Source of the DNA: CAWCDJ01 sp963794265
GTDB taxonomy: Bacteria > Acidobacteriota > Terriglobia > Bryobacterales > Bryobacteraceae
Assembly: GCA_963794265.1 (NCBI GenBank)
Contig: CAWCDJ010000002.1
Coordinates: forward strand, 1-64,000
Direction: 5' to 3'
Length of the DNA: 64,000 nt
The notes below the pieces were generated by a model, which saw nothing but the letters and a program-made list of their open reading frames with translations, had not been told where the DNA came from and ran no database searches. A program made the translations under genes and the position numbers. Below, piece after piece: positions 45,415-57,267 of this stretch. Positions within the stretch are counted from its first letter, which is position 1. The number at the start of each line of letters is the position of its first letter.

Positions 45415-46474
45415 GTCGATGCATGCCGTGAGCCTGCCCTGCAGCGCCCGGACGAGCTGCGACGGCTTCGCCAGCCGCCGTCGAGGGGCGACTCCGACGT
45501 CCAGGTCGGCGTCGACCATGATCCGCACCAGCTCGCGGAAAGCGACGTGCGGGCTCCCAGCCGAGGATCCGTGCGCGCCTTGGAGGCATCGCCGCAGAGG
45601 TCGTCGACCTCGGCGGGGCGGAAGTAGCGCGGGTCGATCTCGACGTAGTCGCGCCAGTCGAGGCCGACGCAGGCGAAGGCGAGCTCGACGAACTCGCGCA
45701 CGGTGTGCGATCTCGCCGGTGGCGATGACGTAGTCGTCGGGCTGTGTCCTGCTGGAGCATGAGCCACATGGCCTCGACGTAGTCGGGCGCATAGCCCCAG
45801 TCGCGCTGGGCGTCGAGGTTGCCGAGGTAGAGCTTGTCCTGCGATGCCGTGCTTGATGCGCGGCGACGGCGCGCGTGATCTTGCGGGTGACGAACGTCTC
45901 GCCGCGGCGCGGGCGATTCGTGGTTGAAGAGGATGCCGTTGCAGGCGAACAGGCCGTAGCTCTCGCGGTAATTGACGGTGATGCAGTGGGCGAAGACCTT
46001 GGCGCAGGCGTAGGGGCTGCGGGGGTGGAAGGGCGTCGTCTCGCTCTGCGGCGGCGGCGTGCCTTGCCGAACATCTCGCTGCGAGGAGGCCTGGTAGAAG
46101 CGGCACGGCCAGTCCGCGTGCGCGGATGGCCTCGAGCAGGCGGAGCGTGCCCATGCCGACGTATCGCCGGTGTACTCGGGCATGTCGAAGCTGACCCGGA
46201 CGTGGCTCTGGGCGCCGAGGTTGTAGATCTCGTCCGGGCTGGATCTCGTAGAGCAGGGTGGCGAGCGAGCGCCGATCGGTCAGGTCGCCGTAGTGGAGGA
46301 AGAAGCGGGCGTCGCGGATCGTGCGGGTCCTCGATAGAGGTGATCGATGCGGTCGGTGTTGAAGGTGGACGCGCGGCGGATGATGCCGTGGACCTCGTAG
46401 CCCTTGGCGAGCAGGAGCTCGGCCAGGTAGGAGCCGTCCTGGCCGGTGATGCCGGTGATGAGAGCGCGTTTCAT
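45411..46474 (-). pseudogene. gmd: GDP-mannose 4,6-dehydratase, multiple frameshifts
   Basis: It begins MKRALITGITGQDGSYLAEL then HGIIRRASTFNTDRIDHLY, the diagnostic Gmd N-terminus. It continues in other frames with DARFFLHYGDLTDRRSLATL, MPEYTGDTS, SPYACAKVFAHCITVNYRES, YGLFACNGILFNHESP, KLYLGNLDAQRDWGYAPDYV and EAMWLMLQQD. The assembled length equals a normal Gmd (about 350 residues). Six or more one-base indels break it. It converts GDP-mannose to the 4-keto-6-deoxy intermediate used by Fcl, which follows. Confidence 0.82.
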
Positions 46475-46485
46475 AGGGATTCGGG

Positions 46486-47683
46486 TCAGGAGCCGGGAGA
46501 GAATGCCGGGGCAGCGGCGGGCTTGGGGGCCGCGGCTGCGGTGATGGCTGCGACGACGCGGGCGACGCCCGCGGGACGGTCATAGTGGCGGAGGAACGCT
46601 GACCGGGCGCCGGCGCCGGCTTCGCGGAGCAAATCCGGGGCCGAGGCGAGGTGGCGCAGCAGAGCGACGAGGGATTCTACGTCGCCGGGTCTGAACTGCC
46701 AGCCGCAGCGGTAGCGTTCGACGACCTGGGCGGGGGTGGCTGGGGGGCCGATATAGAGGACCGGGCGGCTGCGCGGCGAGGAAAGCGTAGGTTTTGCTGG
46801 GGACGATTGCGCCGCAGGTGGCGGGGTTTTCGGTGACGTGGCCAGGTGGAAATTGCCTAGGTGCTCGCCGAGGGCGGTTTGAGGGGCGTAGGGCCGGAAC
46901 GCGGCATTTTGGGAAGCCGGCGACGCGGAAATGGCTTCGAGGTCGCGGCGGCGGGGGCCTCCCGGCAAAGACGAATTGGAGCTCGGGGGCGGGCAGGCGG
47001 CGCATGGCTCCGACCACGGTTGGGACGTCATGGGCGAGGCCGAAATTGCCGGAGTAGAGGAGGTGAAGGGCCGGGGGGCGGGGGAAGGGGCGGGGGCGCG
47101 ATGAGGACGCCCACAACCCAGTTTTCGGCGACGACGATTTTTCGGAGGGGACGCCGCGAGCGAGGAGGCGCTCTCATGCAGGGCCCGAGGGCGATGACGT
47201 AATCGGCGCGGCGGCGACCGAGATCGGCGAGAGCACCGATGGCGCGATCGACCGGCGAGCGGGCGGAGAGGACGCCGAGGGCGACGGTGACATCGGGATA
47301 GAGGTCGATCTCCCAGACGAAGTGCCTGGCGCCGCGGAGGTGTTGGGCGAGGGGACCGGACGAGGGAGAGGAGCGGCGGGGTGGTGAGGGTGAGGATGGC
47401 ATCGGGCCTGGGGCCGAGGAGGAGGCGGCGGAGGACGCCGGGCTGGAAGGAGGCATAGGAAGCCACGCGGGCGATGCGGCCGTGGGGAACGGGGTGCAGC
47501 GGATACGGTGGACGGCAATGCTGGGGATCTACAGAGGGCCCGCGGCGGGCCGCGCATAGGAGGTAAGCGCAGATCACGGTGACGGAGTGGCCCTGGGCGT
47601 CGCAACTCGCTGGACATCGGCGAGTAACTGGCCGGTGGGGGCGGGGTAAGGGGCGAAGAACTGGTAACGAGGAGGAAGTACAT
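46486..47683 (-). pseudogene. WbuB-like GT4 glycosyltransferase, frameshifted
   Basis: Fragments include HFVWEIDLYPDVTVALG, RRADYVIALGPCM, KIVVAENWVVG, LHLLYSGNFGLAHDVPTVVG, AMRRLPAPELQFVFAG, VVERYRCGWQFRPGDVESLV and RSAFLRHYDRPAGVARVV. These follow the two Rossmann halves of GT-B enzymes such as WbuB. The whole is about 400 codons long with at least four frame changes. It would add one sugar to the lipid-linked repeat unit on the cytoplasmic side. Donor and acceptor cannot be read from the sequence. Confidence 0.7.
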
Positions 47684-47693
47684 TCGTGAGGCC

Positions 47694-48572
47694 TCACCTG
47701 CTCACCACCTGGCCCGATCTGCAAGCGATGCCCAGGGGTCGTCGCCATACGTCCTCGTAGAGCTTTGTGTTTACCAGGAAGCGGTACCAGAACGCTTGCA
47801 GAAAATGGTAGATCAGGCTTTGCGTTTCGTCCAGAAATCCCAATTGAGGAAGTAGCGGTGGACCCAGTAGAACAACGCACCATAGAAGAGCGGAAGGCGC
47901 AGGTAGAGGTTCTGCTTTAGCCATCGCTTGGTCCCGGCCTGCCCCCCTAAGGCAACTGGAGCCTCTCGGCCTGTGAGGTTCTGGCACTCCCTGTTGCGTA
48001 TCCATTGTGCTTCTGCGTCCACTCCGTAAATCCTTTGGAATGTCGTGAATCAAGTCGCCCTGGACGCGCCGCACCTTGCCCCGCCGCAGCACGATATGCT
48101 CATCCATCCACGTTTCTTCACACCGGGCTTCGCCACGCCGCCATACCCGCAAAGCCAGACCGGATAGGGTCCCCGTGGCGCAACTCGCGCCCGAGAAATC
48201 GAATGCGCCTCGCAACTTCAAAGCCAGTGACATCCTCTGGGGCTCCTGTAGCGCCACCGTCAACTCCTCGCGCTGCAGCTTCGCGAACCGCTCATCCGCA
48301 TCAATTCGCATCAATCCAGTCCGCCGCCGAGTGGACGTTTTCGAGTGCCCAGTTGAATCGGGCCGCATGATTCGTGAAAGGATGCGAGAGCACCCGCGCG
48401 CCGTGGCCTTCCGCGATCTCTCCCGTCCGGTCCGTGCGCCCGGAGTCGATGACGTAATTTCATCAGCTAGGCCACGAAGACTCGCAAGGCAATCCGGCAG
48501 GTCGCGCTCCTCGTTCCTCGTCAGGATGATCGAGGCGCAGCACTTACTCAAGCAGGTCGTTCTGATATGCAC
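47694..48572 (-). pseudogene. GT2 family glycosyltransferase, frameshifted
   Basis: CASIILTRNEERDLPDCLAS is the GT-A start. LMRIDADERFAKLQREELTV holds the DxD metal site. LLRVWRRGEARCEETWMDEH, VLRRGKVRRVQGDLIHDIPK and KRWLKQNLYLRLPLFYGALF complete the family order. At least four indels shift the frame, one just after LADEI and another near DIPKDL. Proteins of this type occur in acidobacterial and cyanobacterial polymer clusters. Its start is 11 bases after the WcaF-like gene stop. Confidence 0.7.
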
Positions 48573-48582
48573 GAGGTTTGAT

Positions 48583-49075
48583 CTACCGTGCGGGATTCCC
48601 GGCTAGCACCATCCACTCGGGAACATCCTTGTAAACTGAGGAGCGCGCCCCGACGCAGCACCTTCACCGACAGTTACGCCAGGGCCGACGAAAGCATCGG
48701 CCGCAATCCATGCCGCGCACCCCACAACGATCGGGGCGGCAACGAGAGGCATACTGGCAAGCGATAATCGTGGGTCGCCCGCAAAGATAGCTGTATTGCG
48801 AGATCGTGGCAAAGGCACCGAGTTTTACGAGACCTACTGTAGCACTCAACCATGTGACCCAAGCAGGAGTGATCCCCCATGTCCAGCAGCCGGGCGCCCA
48901 AAGGCGGGCGAGGAATAGACATCAACCCCGATGCCCAGTTTGGCCCCGAAACACCGGAGGATCCACCGTCGCCAACCGTGGAATACCCTCGGACTGGGCG
49001 GAAAAGTACGACCCAAACTGCCCCCAGATCAAACGACCCAGCCGGTCTCAACGAGTGAGAACTGGGAAGCGGTGT
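48583..49075 (-). pseudogene. WcaF-like acetyltransferase, frameshifted
   Basis: Across three frames: VFHGWRRWILRCFGAKLGIG, ISQYSYLC, LSLASMPLVAAPIVVG, AAWIAADAFVGPGVTVGEGA and, at the very end, PEWMVLAGNPAR before a TAG at 48583. This is the left-handed beta-helix of the colanic-acid-type WcaF acetyltransferases. It would add acetyl groups to the polymer. The start cannot be fixed because of frame breaks near 49070. Confidence 0.65.
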
Positions 49076-49082
49076 TTCCGCC

Positions 49083-50176
49083 TCAGTCTGCCAGGACGCA
49101 AGCTGGCTTCGGTCTGGACCCCAAAACCCATTCGTATACCTCGCGCATGCTGACAGCAATGTGTTGCCAGGCGAACCGTTGTTCCACCAAGTCCCGGCCC
49201 TTGGTCCCATTTCCTGCAAATCGTGGTCAGATAGGGCGAAAAGCCTACCAAGACCTTCCGCGACGCCGTCCTCGCCCCTCTCCATCCCCGCAGCCGCTTG
49301 CGCGGCGAATCCTTCTGGCAGGTTGCACTCCGAGGTCATCGCGATGGCAGGCCGTACGACCAAGCCTCCAACACCGCGACCGGAAGGCCCTCGCTCAACG
49401 AGGGCAGGACGAATGCCGATGCTCGCTTGAACAGTCCGCTTTGTCGGTGCCGAACTTAGGGCCCGAGAAGCGCACCGAATTTCCCAGTCCGACTGCACAG
49501 GCCAGTCGCCGCAACTCGCGCTCATGCCCACCCTGGTCCCACCCAGCCACTTCGAGGTTCCAGCCGTTCGCCGGAACGCGAGCCCAGGCGCGAACAAGTG
49601 GTATACCTTTCTTTGGGCGCAGTCGCCCAGGAATAACAGATCTGTCTCTTTCCCGCGAGGCTCTCTCTCCTCCGGCAACTCCACTCCGTTCGGAATAACG
49701 CAGATAGGGTTCCGAGCCCATAGGCTCGGATGTAGGCGGCTTCCGAAATGTTCAGCGCGTGGAGGCATGCCGCTCCGCGGAGGTTGCGACCTTCGAATAG
49801 CCAGCCGGACGCCTTCTTCTTCCAGGCGGAGTTCCAAAGCGCCCATCCGTCCAGCATGCCGTGCGGCGAAATCACCGGTGTGGCAGAAAGGTTTCGACCA
49901 ACGAGTGCAAGCGACGGAGGGATACATCCACAAGCCGTGCGTGTGGAGCACATCCAGGCGATCAGCTTCGAGCGCTCTAGACAATCCCGGCAGATACCCA
50001 AATGCTTGCGGCGGGGTCGCCGGGAATACTCGAAAACCGGGTTCACGTCCCTCGCCGGAACCGCCGTAGATGCGCACATCTATGATTTTGTTCAGGGCCG
50101 CACCGAGTTGGCGGACGGCGACTTGTACGCCGCCTCCGTTCTCGTTCAGCGATGCAGTCAGCAAACCCAACTTCAT
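49083..50176 (-). pseudogene. GT4 glycosyltransferase, frameshifted
   Basis: The first 110 residues are intact: MKLGLLTASLNENGGGVQVA, FGYLPGLSRALEADRLDVLH and THGLWMYPSVACTRW. Later pieces in other frames are ACLHALNISEAAYIRAYGLG, NPICVIPNGVELPEER, VRAWARVPANGWNLEVAGWD, SECNLPEGFAAQAA and LFALSDHDLQEMG, ending VYEWVLG with a stop at 49083. Both GT-B halves and the donor-binding EGF-like loop are present in total. About six indels break it. Confidence 0.72.
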
Positions 50177-50255
50177 CGCGCTAGTCCTGTTTGAGAGGGG
50201 CAGAGCCCTCGAGTCTTGGCATGTTTCGGCCGCGAGGTAACCACATGAGGTTAGG

Positions 50256-51388
50256 TTACCGTGATTCAGAGTTGTGGCTGGTTACTTTCAGAACTTCACC
50301 GGCCCAACGTTGCGGCGAGTAATCCGCGATGATTTCTCGCGACCGAGCCCCCATTCGATTGCGGTCAAACGGATCGAGGCTGGAGATGCGAGAGAATGCC
50401 ACCGCCATTTCAGCCTCATTCGTTGGATCAACGATGAATCCATTGGAGCCGTCATCGACTAGATCGTCCGCGCACCCGCAGCGCGATGACACTATTACGG
50501 GGAGCCCGGATGCCATGGCCTCGTTCACAACCAACCCCCAGGCTAGCGTGTGCTCGGCAGCACAAAGCAGCCGGCATCAGCATAGAAGAGGGGCAAATCC
50601 TCTATACTCTTGTGGCCCACGAAGGTGATAGCACCATGTACGTCATGCTTTTCTGCTTCTTCACGTAGATGGCTGGCCAACGGACCGTCACCGACAATCA
50701 CCAACGGCCATGTGCCGCCGCAAACTCGATAGCGAGTGAAAGCGCTAAGGAGAACGGTAATATTCTTTTCGGGCGCCAATCGGCCGACATACAGGAAGAA
50801 GGGGCTGGGGAGGATACGGTGACGTTCCCCAGAGCAGGAATGCAATTGTGCGGCACGGACAGAGAAATATTCGTTGTCGACGACGTCGTATTTGTTTCCA
50901 ATCCTACGGCCCGCCATTCCAAGAAGGTGAAGATAAGATGAGGCTCGTCTGCCGCCGACGACTGCGCTGGTGAACAGCAGGTTAAGCAGCACCTTCTTGA
51001 CCGTCTCGCCCAAAGCAGATCTTGGGTGGTCTGCGAAATTCGACTCGCTCATGAGGACAGTCTCCGCTGCGTGCACACGCCCCCAGACGGCCGCACAGAC
51101 CGCGGGGAGCGTCGCATAGCCGGGAACGAGAACAATCTGCGGTTTGATTGCGTTCAGCTTTTTCCATAAAACAATCGCTACGAGCAGCTGATTTTGATCT
51201 TCCCAGGTTCCGTGACGCAGCGTCTGGACCGAGCCGTCGTGATCTTTCCGGGGCCACCGGTACATGCGCTCGAAGCTGGTGAGCTCAATCGCAGTGACTT
51301 CGAAGTATGCCGTAAGCGCACGAATGCGCGCCATGTGGTATGGCCCGAAATTGGTCCAGATAACTGCTAACCGCCGATAAGGCCCCAT
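50256..51388 (-). pseudogene. GT4 glycosyltransferase with one frameshift
   Basis: From MGPYRRLAVIWTNFGPYHMA the frame is open for about 280 residues and includes AETVLMSESNFADHPRSALG, FFLYVGRLAPEKNITVLLSA, PLVIVGDGPLASHLREEAEK and FYADAGCFVLPS. One indel near 50535-50545 then moves to the frame LVVNEAMASGLPVIVSSRCG, which runs to the normal end at 50256. The rest looks fully functional. The start ATG overlaps the stop of the upstream transferase as TAATG. Confidence 0.78.
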
Positions 51389-52629
51389 TACTGCGCAACC
51401 GCAGGAATCACGTTCGACAGCAGCCGTTCGCCGTATCTTTCGAGGTGTTATGGGTGCAGTATCGCTCCCGAGCGTTCTTCGACATGAACGCGAGCAAGTC
51501 GGGGTCGGATGCGAGTCGATCCAGCTTCTCAATAATGGCTTCTGGGGAAACGTATAGGAACAATGAACCCGTCGATCCCATCGCGCACGACACTGCCGGC
51601 GTTGGGGGCTGAAATCACGGGCAAGCCCGCCGCAGGGGCCTCGTAGCAAACGCCAGCCGACCCCTCTTGAGACAGAGGGTAGCAGGAATACATCCGCACC
51701 TTCGTAGCACGAATGGATCTCTCCATCCTCTACATGGTACGCCTGAAAGCTCAACGTGGCGGCTCAGCAGCGCGCGAGCGCGGCCGGTCATATTGATATG
51801 GCCCGCCATCCGGAATCCCGCCGTTTCTTGAGAGATTTCGCCGCCCGCAAGGATATAGTGTTTGCCCCTTTCCCTAACCCCACCGCGCCAACCGTTATTA
51901 CGCGCAGTTTCCGGCGGCCGAAGTCGCGCCGGGACGACGCGATAGGGAAAATCGACTCCATACGGCACCACAGAACAGCGCTCCACCGGCCCGCCACATG
52001 ATTGTATCCCCGGAGCACGAACGAACTCGGAACCACAAAGGATTACATCAGCCCCCTCCCATTCCATCCGCTCGGCGGTCCCCGGAATTCGCCTCTATGT
52101 GGGTCTGCTACCCGAGGCGATTCCCAGTTTGGATAGTCTGCAGCCTCCGCTTGCAGTAACTCATCCTCAATTGCGGCGGGGGCACGAGTTTGCTCGGACA
52201 GATGTATAGTAGCCCCCGAGAATGAGCAAACTGCAGCAGTTCAAGGCCCGCCGAGTTGAATGTGTAGACTGCCTGCGCCCCTCTTAGACCGTCGAGGATA
52301 ACCCGACGGCACAAACTCGCGGCCTGCCCAAAGGTAGGCTGCCGTCGCTTGACCAGTGGCCCTTGATTGCTTCTGACGAAGAACAGCATCAAGTCCCATC
52401 GCCGGGAAAGACGTGATCCTGTCATCGAGAACCTCGTCGGGTGCCCGCCCAAAGGCAGCGCCGGAAATGCCCCAGGGGCGAAAACGGAATGAAGCGCCGA
52501 GCAGCGCTCGCATTACAAGAGGCGCATAGATGTCCGTGGCGTAAAGGCGCTCCATAAAAGCCCGGCGCGCGAGAATATGCGCGCGACATCATAGTGCCTG
52601 CGTGCGCCAAGTTGGGCGACTACGAACAT
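51388..52629 (-). pseudogene. GT4 glycosyltransferase, multiple frameshifts
   Basis: Start MFVVAQLGARRHYDVARIFS at 52629, then pieces MERLYATDIYAPLVMRALLG, GAQAVYTFNSAGLELLQFAH, GADVILCGSEFVR, CSVVPYGVDFPYRVVPARL, CYEGADVFLLPSVS and NARERYCTHNT, with the stop at 51388-51390. The sum is about 413 codons, as expected for this acidobacterial GT4 subgroup. Frame changes occur about every 150-200 bases. Confidence 0.7.
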
Positions 52630-52677
52630 GGGACAATCCCCTTTTTTCATGGTCCTTAGCGGCTGCAGTGCGGGGGC

Positions 52678-54001
52678 CTAGACAACTCGTTTCCCTTGCT
52701 TGCCGGACAAGAATGAGAATGCGATGACGGGCACCAGTGAGTAGCCAAAAGTGACGAATATTGCGCTAAACCCCTGTGCGAACATGTTCAGGCTGACCGT
52801 ATATAGCATCACGTAGGGCGCTGACAACCATCGGGGAATTTATGCTCCGCGCTGAAAAGTACAGTTTGCGGGAAAACCTGCCGAGCCAAGTACGAAAACA
52901 AAACTTCGCCTAGGCGACAATGAGCGTAAAGGCTCCGCAACGATACCCGGTGCGGATCCTTCTACTGCCTCCAGTCCCGTGTTTTCAAGCATGCCACCAT
53001 TTGTGACTGCAGGAGAGTCCGGATAGTGCTTCTCCGGCGAGACCAGAGTCTCGGGAATGGGATTGAGGATCAGGAAATAGACCCAGCCCAAGCCGAACCC
53101 GAGTTTGTGAGTTCGATCAACGGTATCCAAGAGCGCAGCGTGAAATACGAACTCTTCGGCCCACGCCACCCCGTGCCGTCTCTTGCTCGCCGACGCCAGT
53201 TGCGTGATCCGAACGCCTCGGGTTAGGTTCGGGGCGCCTCCGTTTTCTGGTCGCCCAAGTGGAGGATGCCACGAAACCGAACTCTACGGTGAGCAAGACA
53301 CCGAAACCGACTGCCGCGAGGAGTGCAAACGCTCGCGCAAGCGAGACCGTCCTGCTGCGAGTAATCGAGTAGCTGACAAAGACCATACCGCATGCGGAAA
53401 ACAACGGCCCCCGCGAACCCGTGAAAAGAGCTTGAAGCTAAGACCAAGACGAACGACGACAAAAAGGCAACCCTTAAACAGCCCGTCACTCTTAATCTGG
53501 ACGTCGCAAGCATCATCATGGCCGAGCCACTCGAGCATCCACCATGGTCCGTTATACAGATACGCCGTGTTTTCTCTCCATGCCATGGCTTGACCATGGG
53601 GCTGGCTGAACCAAGGCCACAGCCCACACAGCACCGCCCCAGGACAAGTACGAAGAGGCAGAGACCAGCGGCCGTTGTGGCAAACCCAAAATTCCACACA
53701 TGCCGTGCGTCCCAGAGAGGGCGACCTACAGGGCGCGGATCCCCCCGCTGGCGCCTCCAGCCCCATACGAAACAGAACAACATAAACCCTGGCACGACAA
53801 TTGCCTCGGCGACCTGCCGTTGGTCAGGAAGCTACTCATGAGGTCGCCCTGGATCATTCGAAGGGGCTGCACGATATACAGAAAAGTGAATGAGCCGATC
53901 GCAACCAGCGGCAATCCAAGCGCGTCACCACGATCGCTTCGCAGAGATAACAAGGACAACATCACTGCTGCGATCATTACGCCGAAGGAGAATGTGACCA
54001 T
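52678..54001 (-). pseudogene. Wzy-like oligosaccharide repeat-unit polymerase, frameshifted
   Basis: The start MVTFSFGVMIAAVMLSLLSL is followed by GLPLVAIGSFTFLYIVQPLR. Other frames carry PGFMLFCFVWGW, NFGFATTAAGLCLFVLVLGR, MAWRENTAYLYNGPWWMLEW, FVFHAALLDTVDRTHKLGFG, LGWVYFLILNPIPETLVSPE and KHYPDSPAVTN. The hydrophobic pattern suggests about ten membrane helices with a large periplasmic loop, typical of polymerases that link repeat units. At least five indels break it. Confidence 0.65.
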
Positions 54002-54029
54002 TAGATTGAGTTTCTGCGCGGCCGGGTGC

Positions 54030-54709
54030 GTTCTAACGGGAGAAAAATCCCGGCAGGCCGGGCTTGCAAAGCGGTCGCGACGTATTATGCGAGCGGGGAC
54101 GCCCGCCGCTATTGCGTTTGATGGCACGTCCTTGTAACGACTGAACCTGCGCCGATTACCGCGCCACGGCCTATTGTGACCCCCGGTAGGATTACAGAAT
54201 GGGTGCCGATCCACACATCGTCCTAGATAATAACCGGATTCATGATACCTGTCCCCACATTACAGTGCTGAATGGTCGTGTGTCAGGGATGTAATCGCGA
54301 CGTGGAGGCAATCATTACTCGGTTTCCAATCTTGACGCCACCCATCCCGTGAAGCTGAAAAAACGCGCGAATTGAAACACCGCTGCCGATTTCTACTTGT
54401 TTCGGTCCGAACACGACAAACGGGCGTGTTATGGAGACGTTTGCCCCACATCGCTTTAAGACGATCCTGAGATACATCTGTACGCAGCAGCGATTCAGAG
54501 CCCTGATCGCTCGAACACAATACGGAAGGGGTAGAGCAACGGCCAAAGGTTGAGCATCCGACTGTCCGTGATAGCTGGTGATTTATGGCTAGGCTTTCGG
54601 CGCCCGCGTGCACTCGTTCCCGTAGCACGCGCAGGCGATTCTTCACCGGTAGAGGCAGAGTAGTCCACCAAGCGGGCTTCAGTCCGCGTGCTATACTCCA
54701 TCTGGCCAT
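54030..54709 (-). pseudogene. Hexapeptide-repeat O-acetyltransferase, frameshifted
   Basis: Start candidate MARWSIARGLKPAWWTTLPL, then in another frame LKRCGANVSITRPFVVFGPK, QVEIGSGVSIRAFFQLHGMG and GVKIGNRVMIASTSRLHP, and finally DVPSNAIAAGVPARIIRR. This is a left-handed beta-helix acetyltransferase of the serine/maltose-acetyltransferase-like group. The segment around the catalytic histidine is broken by indels. The following polymerase starts in overlap or within 30 bases. Confidence 0.65.
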
Positions 54710-54748
54710 TGGCAGCGGGTCCCTGATTGTTCGAGGATGGGCGACAAC

Positions 54749-55833
54749 CTACTCGACTATCTCCGCGAACGCACGCGCCTGCTCCCGGATATCGAATCTC
54801 CCGGCAACTGCCGCCCGGCATGTCTCTCGCATTTCCTTTAGCCGCGCCCGATTTCGGTCCAGACTCGCCAGAAGGCGTGCCGCCGCCCCGGTGTCTCCGG
54901 AAGCAAATAGCAGCCCCGTCCGGTCGTCTTCGATGACAAAATCGGTAACACCTCGAATTCTGGTAGCCACGGGCACGCATCCCGCGGCCATCGCCTCAAT
55001 AAACGCAACTGGCAGCCCCTCAAACCTCAAGGGAAATCCGGAAACATCATGTTCCGCATAGAGGCGCGGCAATTTTCTCTTTCTATCCATCCCCGGAATT
55101 TGGTAATGCCGCCTAACCCCGCGCTACCGATTCGCCGTTCCAGTTCCGCCCGGTCCGGCCCATCTCCGGCCACCGTCAGCCGCACATCCGCACCGTTCGC
55201 CCTAGCCTTAGCCAGAATCGTGGGCAGCCAGAACACGCCCTTTGAGATATCCTCGATGCGCCCGCAACTCAAAACTCGCAAAGGCCCGTCGATTGTGTCC
55301 GCTCTTGCGCGCTCCGAAAAGACGTCGCAGTTCAGGCCATTCGGAACACAGAAGGTGCTTTCTGGAGGGAATCCGCAGAGTTTCACGAGATCTTGGCGAA
55401 TCCGCGGGCTGACTCCGATAACCGCGTGAACATGGTCGCGCATCGCTCGTGCCCCACGATAAGTGGATGGAGTGATAGTATGCACGAAGGCGATACGTGG
55501 GACGTCCCGAGGCAGGTACGCAGCGATGTTGCTTTCCACCTGACCACACATGATGTGGAGCAGCACTGCTGTCGGCTTCCGCTCGATGATCTGCCGGCGG
55601 TACTCCTCTGCCCTCTCTCTGTCGCCCTCCAGCGTCGCACCCACGATTTCCCCGCACGCCCAATCCTCCGGCCCAGCGTGTTCCCGCGCCACCGCTGCCG
55701 CCCGCGCCCCACAGCCCAGCCACCGGAGGTCAAGGCCGAATTCACCAGCCGCGGAGCGTAAGTTCCGAAAAACCTGTATAACGCCACCGCCACCGCATGG
55801 GGCGTAGAGGCTTAATATGCCTTGCGAGGACAT
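54749..55833 (-). pseudogene. GT4 glycosyltransferase with one frameshift
   Basis: MSSQGILSLYAPCGGGGVIQ opens an intact N-terminal half with VLLHIMCGQVESNIAAYLPR, HVHAVIGVSPRIRQDLVKLC and LRVLSCGRIEDISKGVFWLP. At about 55076-55082, in a run of A residues (GAAAGAGAAAATTG), one base shifts the frame. The other half (KLPRLYAEHDVSGFPLRFEG, LPVAFIEAMAAGCVPVATRI) runs to the stop at 54749. The position in a homopolymer suggests a sequencing slip. Confidence 0.8.
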
Positions 55834-55834
55834 G

Positions 55835-57267
55835 TTAGTCGGACCTGAGCGCAGCGGATATCACGCTTGTGATGCTAGCCGCGCGCCGGGATTGGCCCTT
55901 CATGAACGAAAACGCGTATGGGAGGGAGATTATAGGGTCGATGATCAGCGCAACAATTCCGGCAAGGGGCACGGCGATCAGCCCGAGGGATGGGAGCATT
56001 ATCCACGCGCCGATGACGAAGATCGTGACGGAGATGATCTGAAGTATGGCCTTGGCCCAAATGCGACCCAGCCCAATGAGCAGAACGCCGTTGGTGGCGG
56101 CAGCAACCATCAGGATCGAAAAGATTGCCATGGCACACAAGAACTTGGGCTCGGGAACGACGATTGGGCCAGCCCAAAGTCGAATCAAAAACCGTCCCAG
56201 AGCCGACAGCACAACACCCGCGGCGGCCATCAGCCCGACGGTCACAGCAAGAGATCTCAGGGCCCGCCGGCGGACCCACGCGATATCTCCGCGGCGGAAT
56301 GCCTCTGCGTAAGCGGGAATGTACGGCTGGACAAGCAAGTAACAGATCCCAGCGACGATTATGAACAGGGAGTAGGGGACGGAGAATTTCGGGACCTCGG
56401 CAGGCCCGAGGCGGTTGGCGATCAGGAGATTCATTGAGTAGAGCATCGCGAGATTAGCCAATTGCAGAACGAAGAGCGGTCCACCGAAGTGAGCAACCGT
56501 GCGCAACGCCGAAAGATCCCAGTGGCGAAATGAGGGGCGCAGGTCGCGGTGACGAACGACGAAGAGATAGACGGCGAGGGCTGTTGTGGCGAGGAGTGGC
56601 GGCGCCGCCATCGCGACGGCAAACGCTCCGAGGGATCCGCCCCTCCAGTAAAGCGCCCCCACCGCGACCAAATTCATAACGGTGGCTCCTATCCCAAACC
56701 CAGTGGCGAGGTATCCTTCCTGAAGGCCTTGACAAACTGCGTCCACCCCGCGGAACGACAACGAAGCGGCAAAGAAGACACCACAGATCAGGATTAGCAG
56801 ATGAGCCTCGCGGGCGAGGGCCGGATTTCTGTCTACTCCCAGAAGCCGTTCCAGCCCGCGCCAGGAAGAGGCCCAGATGACGAAAGAGTCAGAAAAGAAG
56901 ACAGAACCGCAAACAGCGTGAAGCCCGTGCCGATTAAGCGACGGATCACCGCCCGGTCTTCCAGCACCGATGCCTCCGCGATGGCGTTGACTAAGCCTTG
57001 GGAAAAACCGAAGTCGCTCATGCCAAACCAAGCGATGAATGAGCCGACAGTGAGCCAAAGGCCGTACTTCTCGGTCCCCAGAAGCTTGAGCGCGAGGGGG
57101 ATCACCAGGAGACGCGCTCCGTAGTTGATGATGCGGGCCACGATGCCGGCTTTGGCGGTCAGCCAAGCGCGGCGGTCGCGCTCACGACGGAAATAGTGGA
57201 GGTCACGGGACGGGGCGGCGGTGATGGTGGCGGTCGCCTCGCCACCGGAGCTAACGTGATTACTCAT
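55835..57267 (-). pseudogene. Wzx-like polysaccharide flippase with one frameshift
   Basis: From MSNHVSSGGEA the N-terminal helices read ARIINYGARLLVIPLALKLL and GLWLTVGSFIAWFGMSDFGF. After a frame change near 56880 the protein continues LLILICGVFFAASLSF, AVAMAAPPLLATTALAVYLF and so on to the end at 55835. About 12-14 membrane helices are predicted. Flippases of this type move the lipid-linked repeat unit across the inner membrane. The start overlaps the kinase stop by eight bases, so the two are co-translated. Confidence 0.8.

Noticed and set aside
44815..46183. Long minus-strand arginine/serine-rich frames across gmd and fcl
   Set aside because: They cross several indels and switch between true coding and shadow sequence; the combined gmd and fcl reading explains the region.
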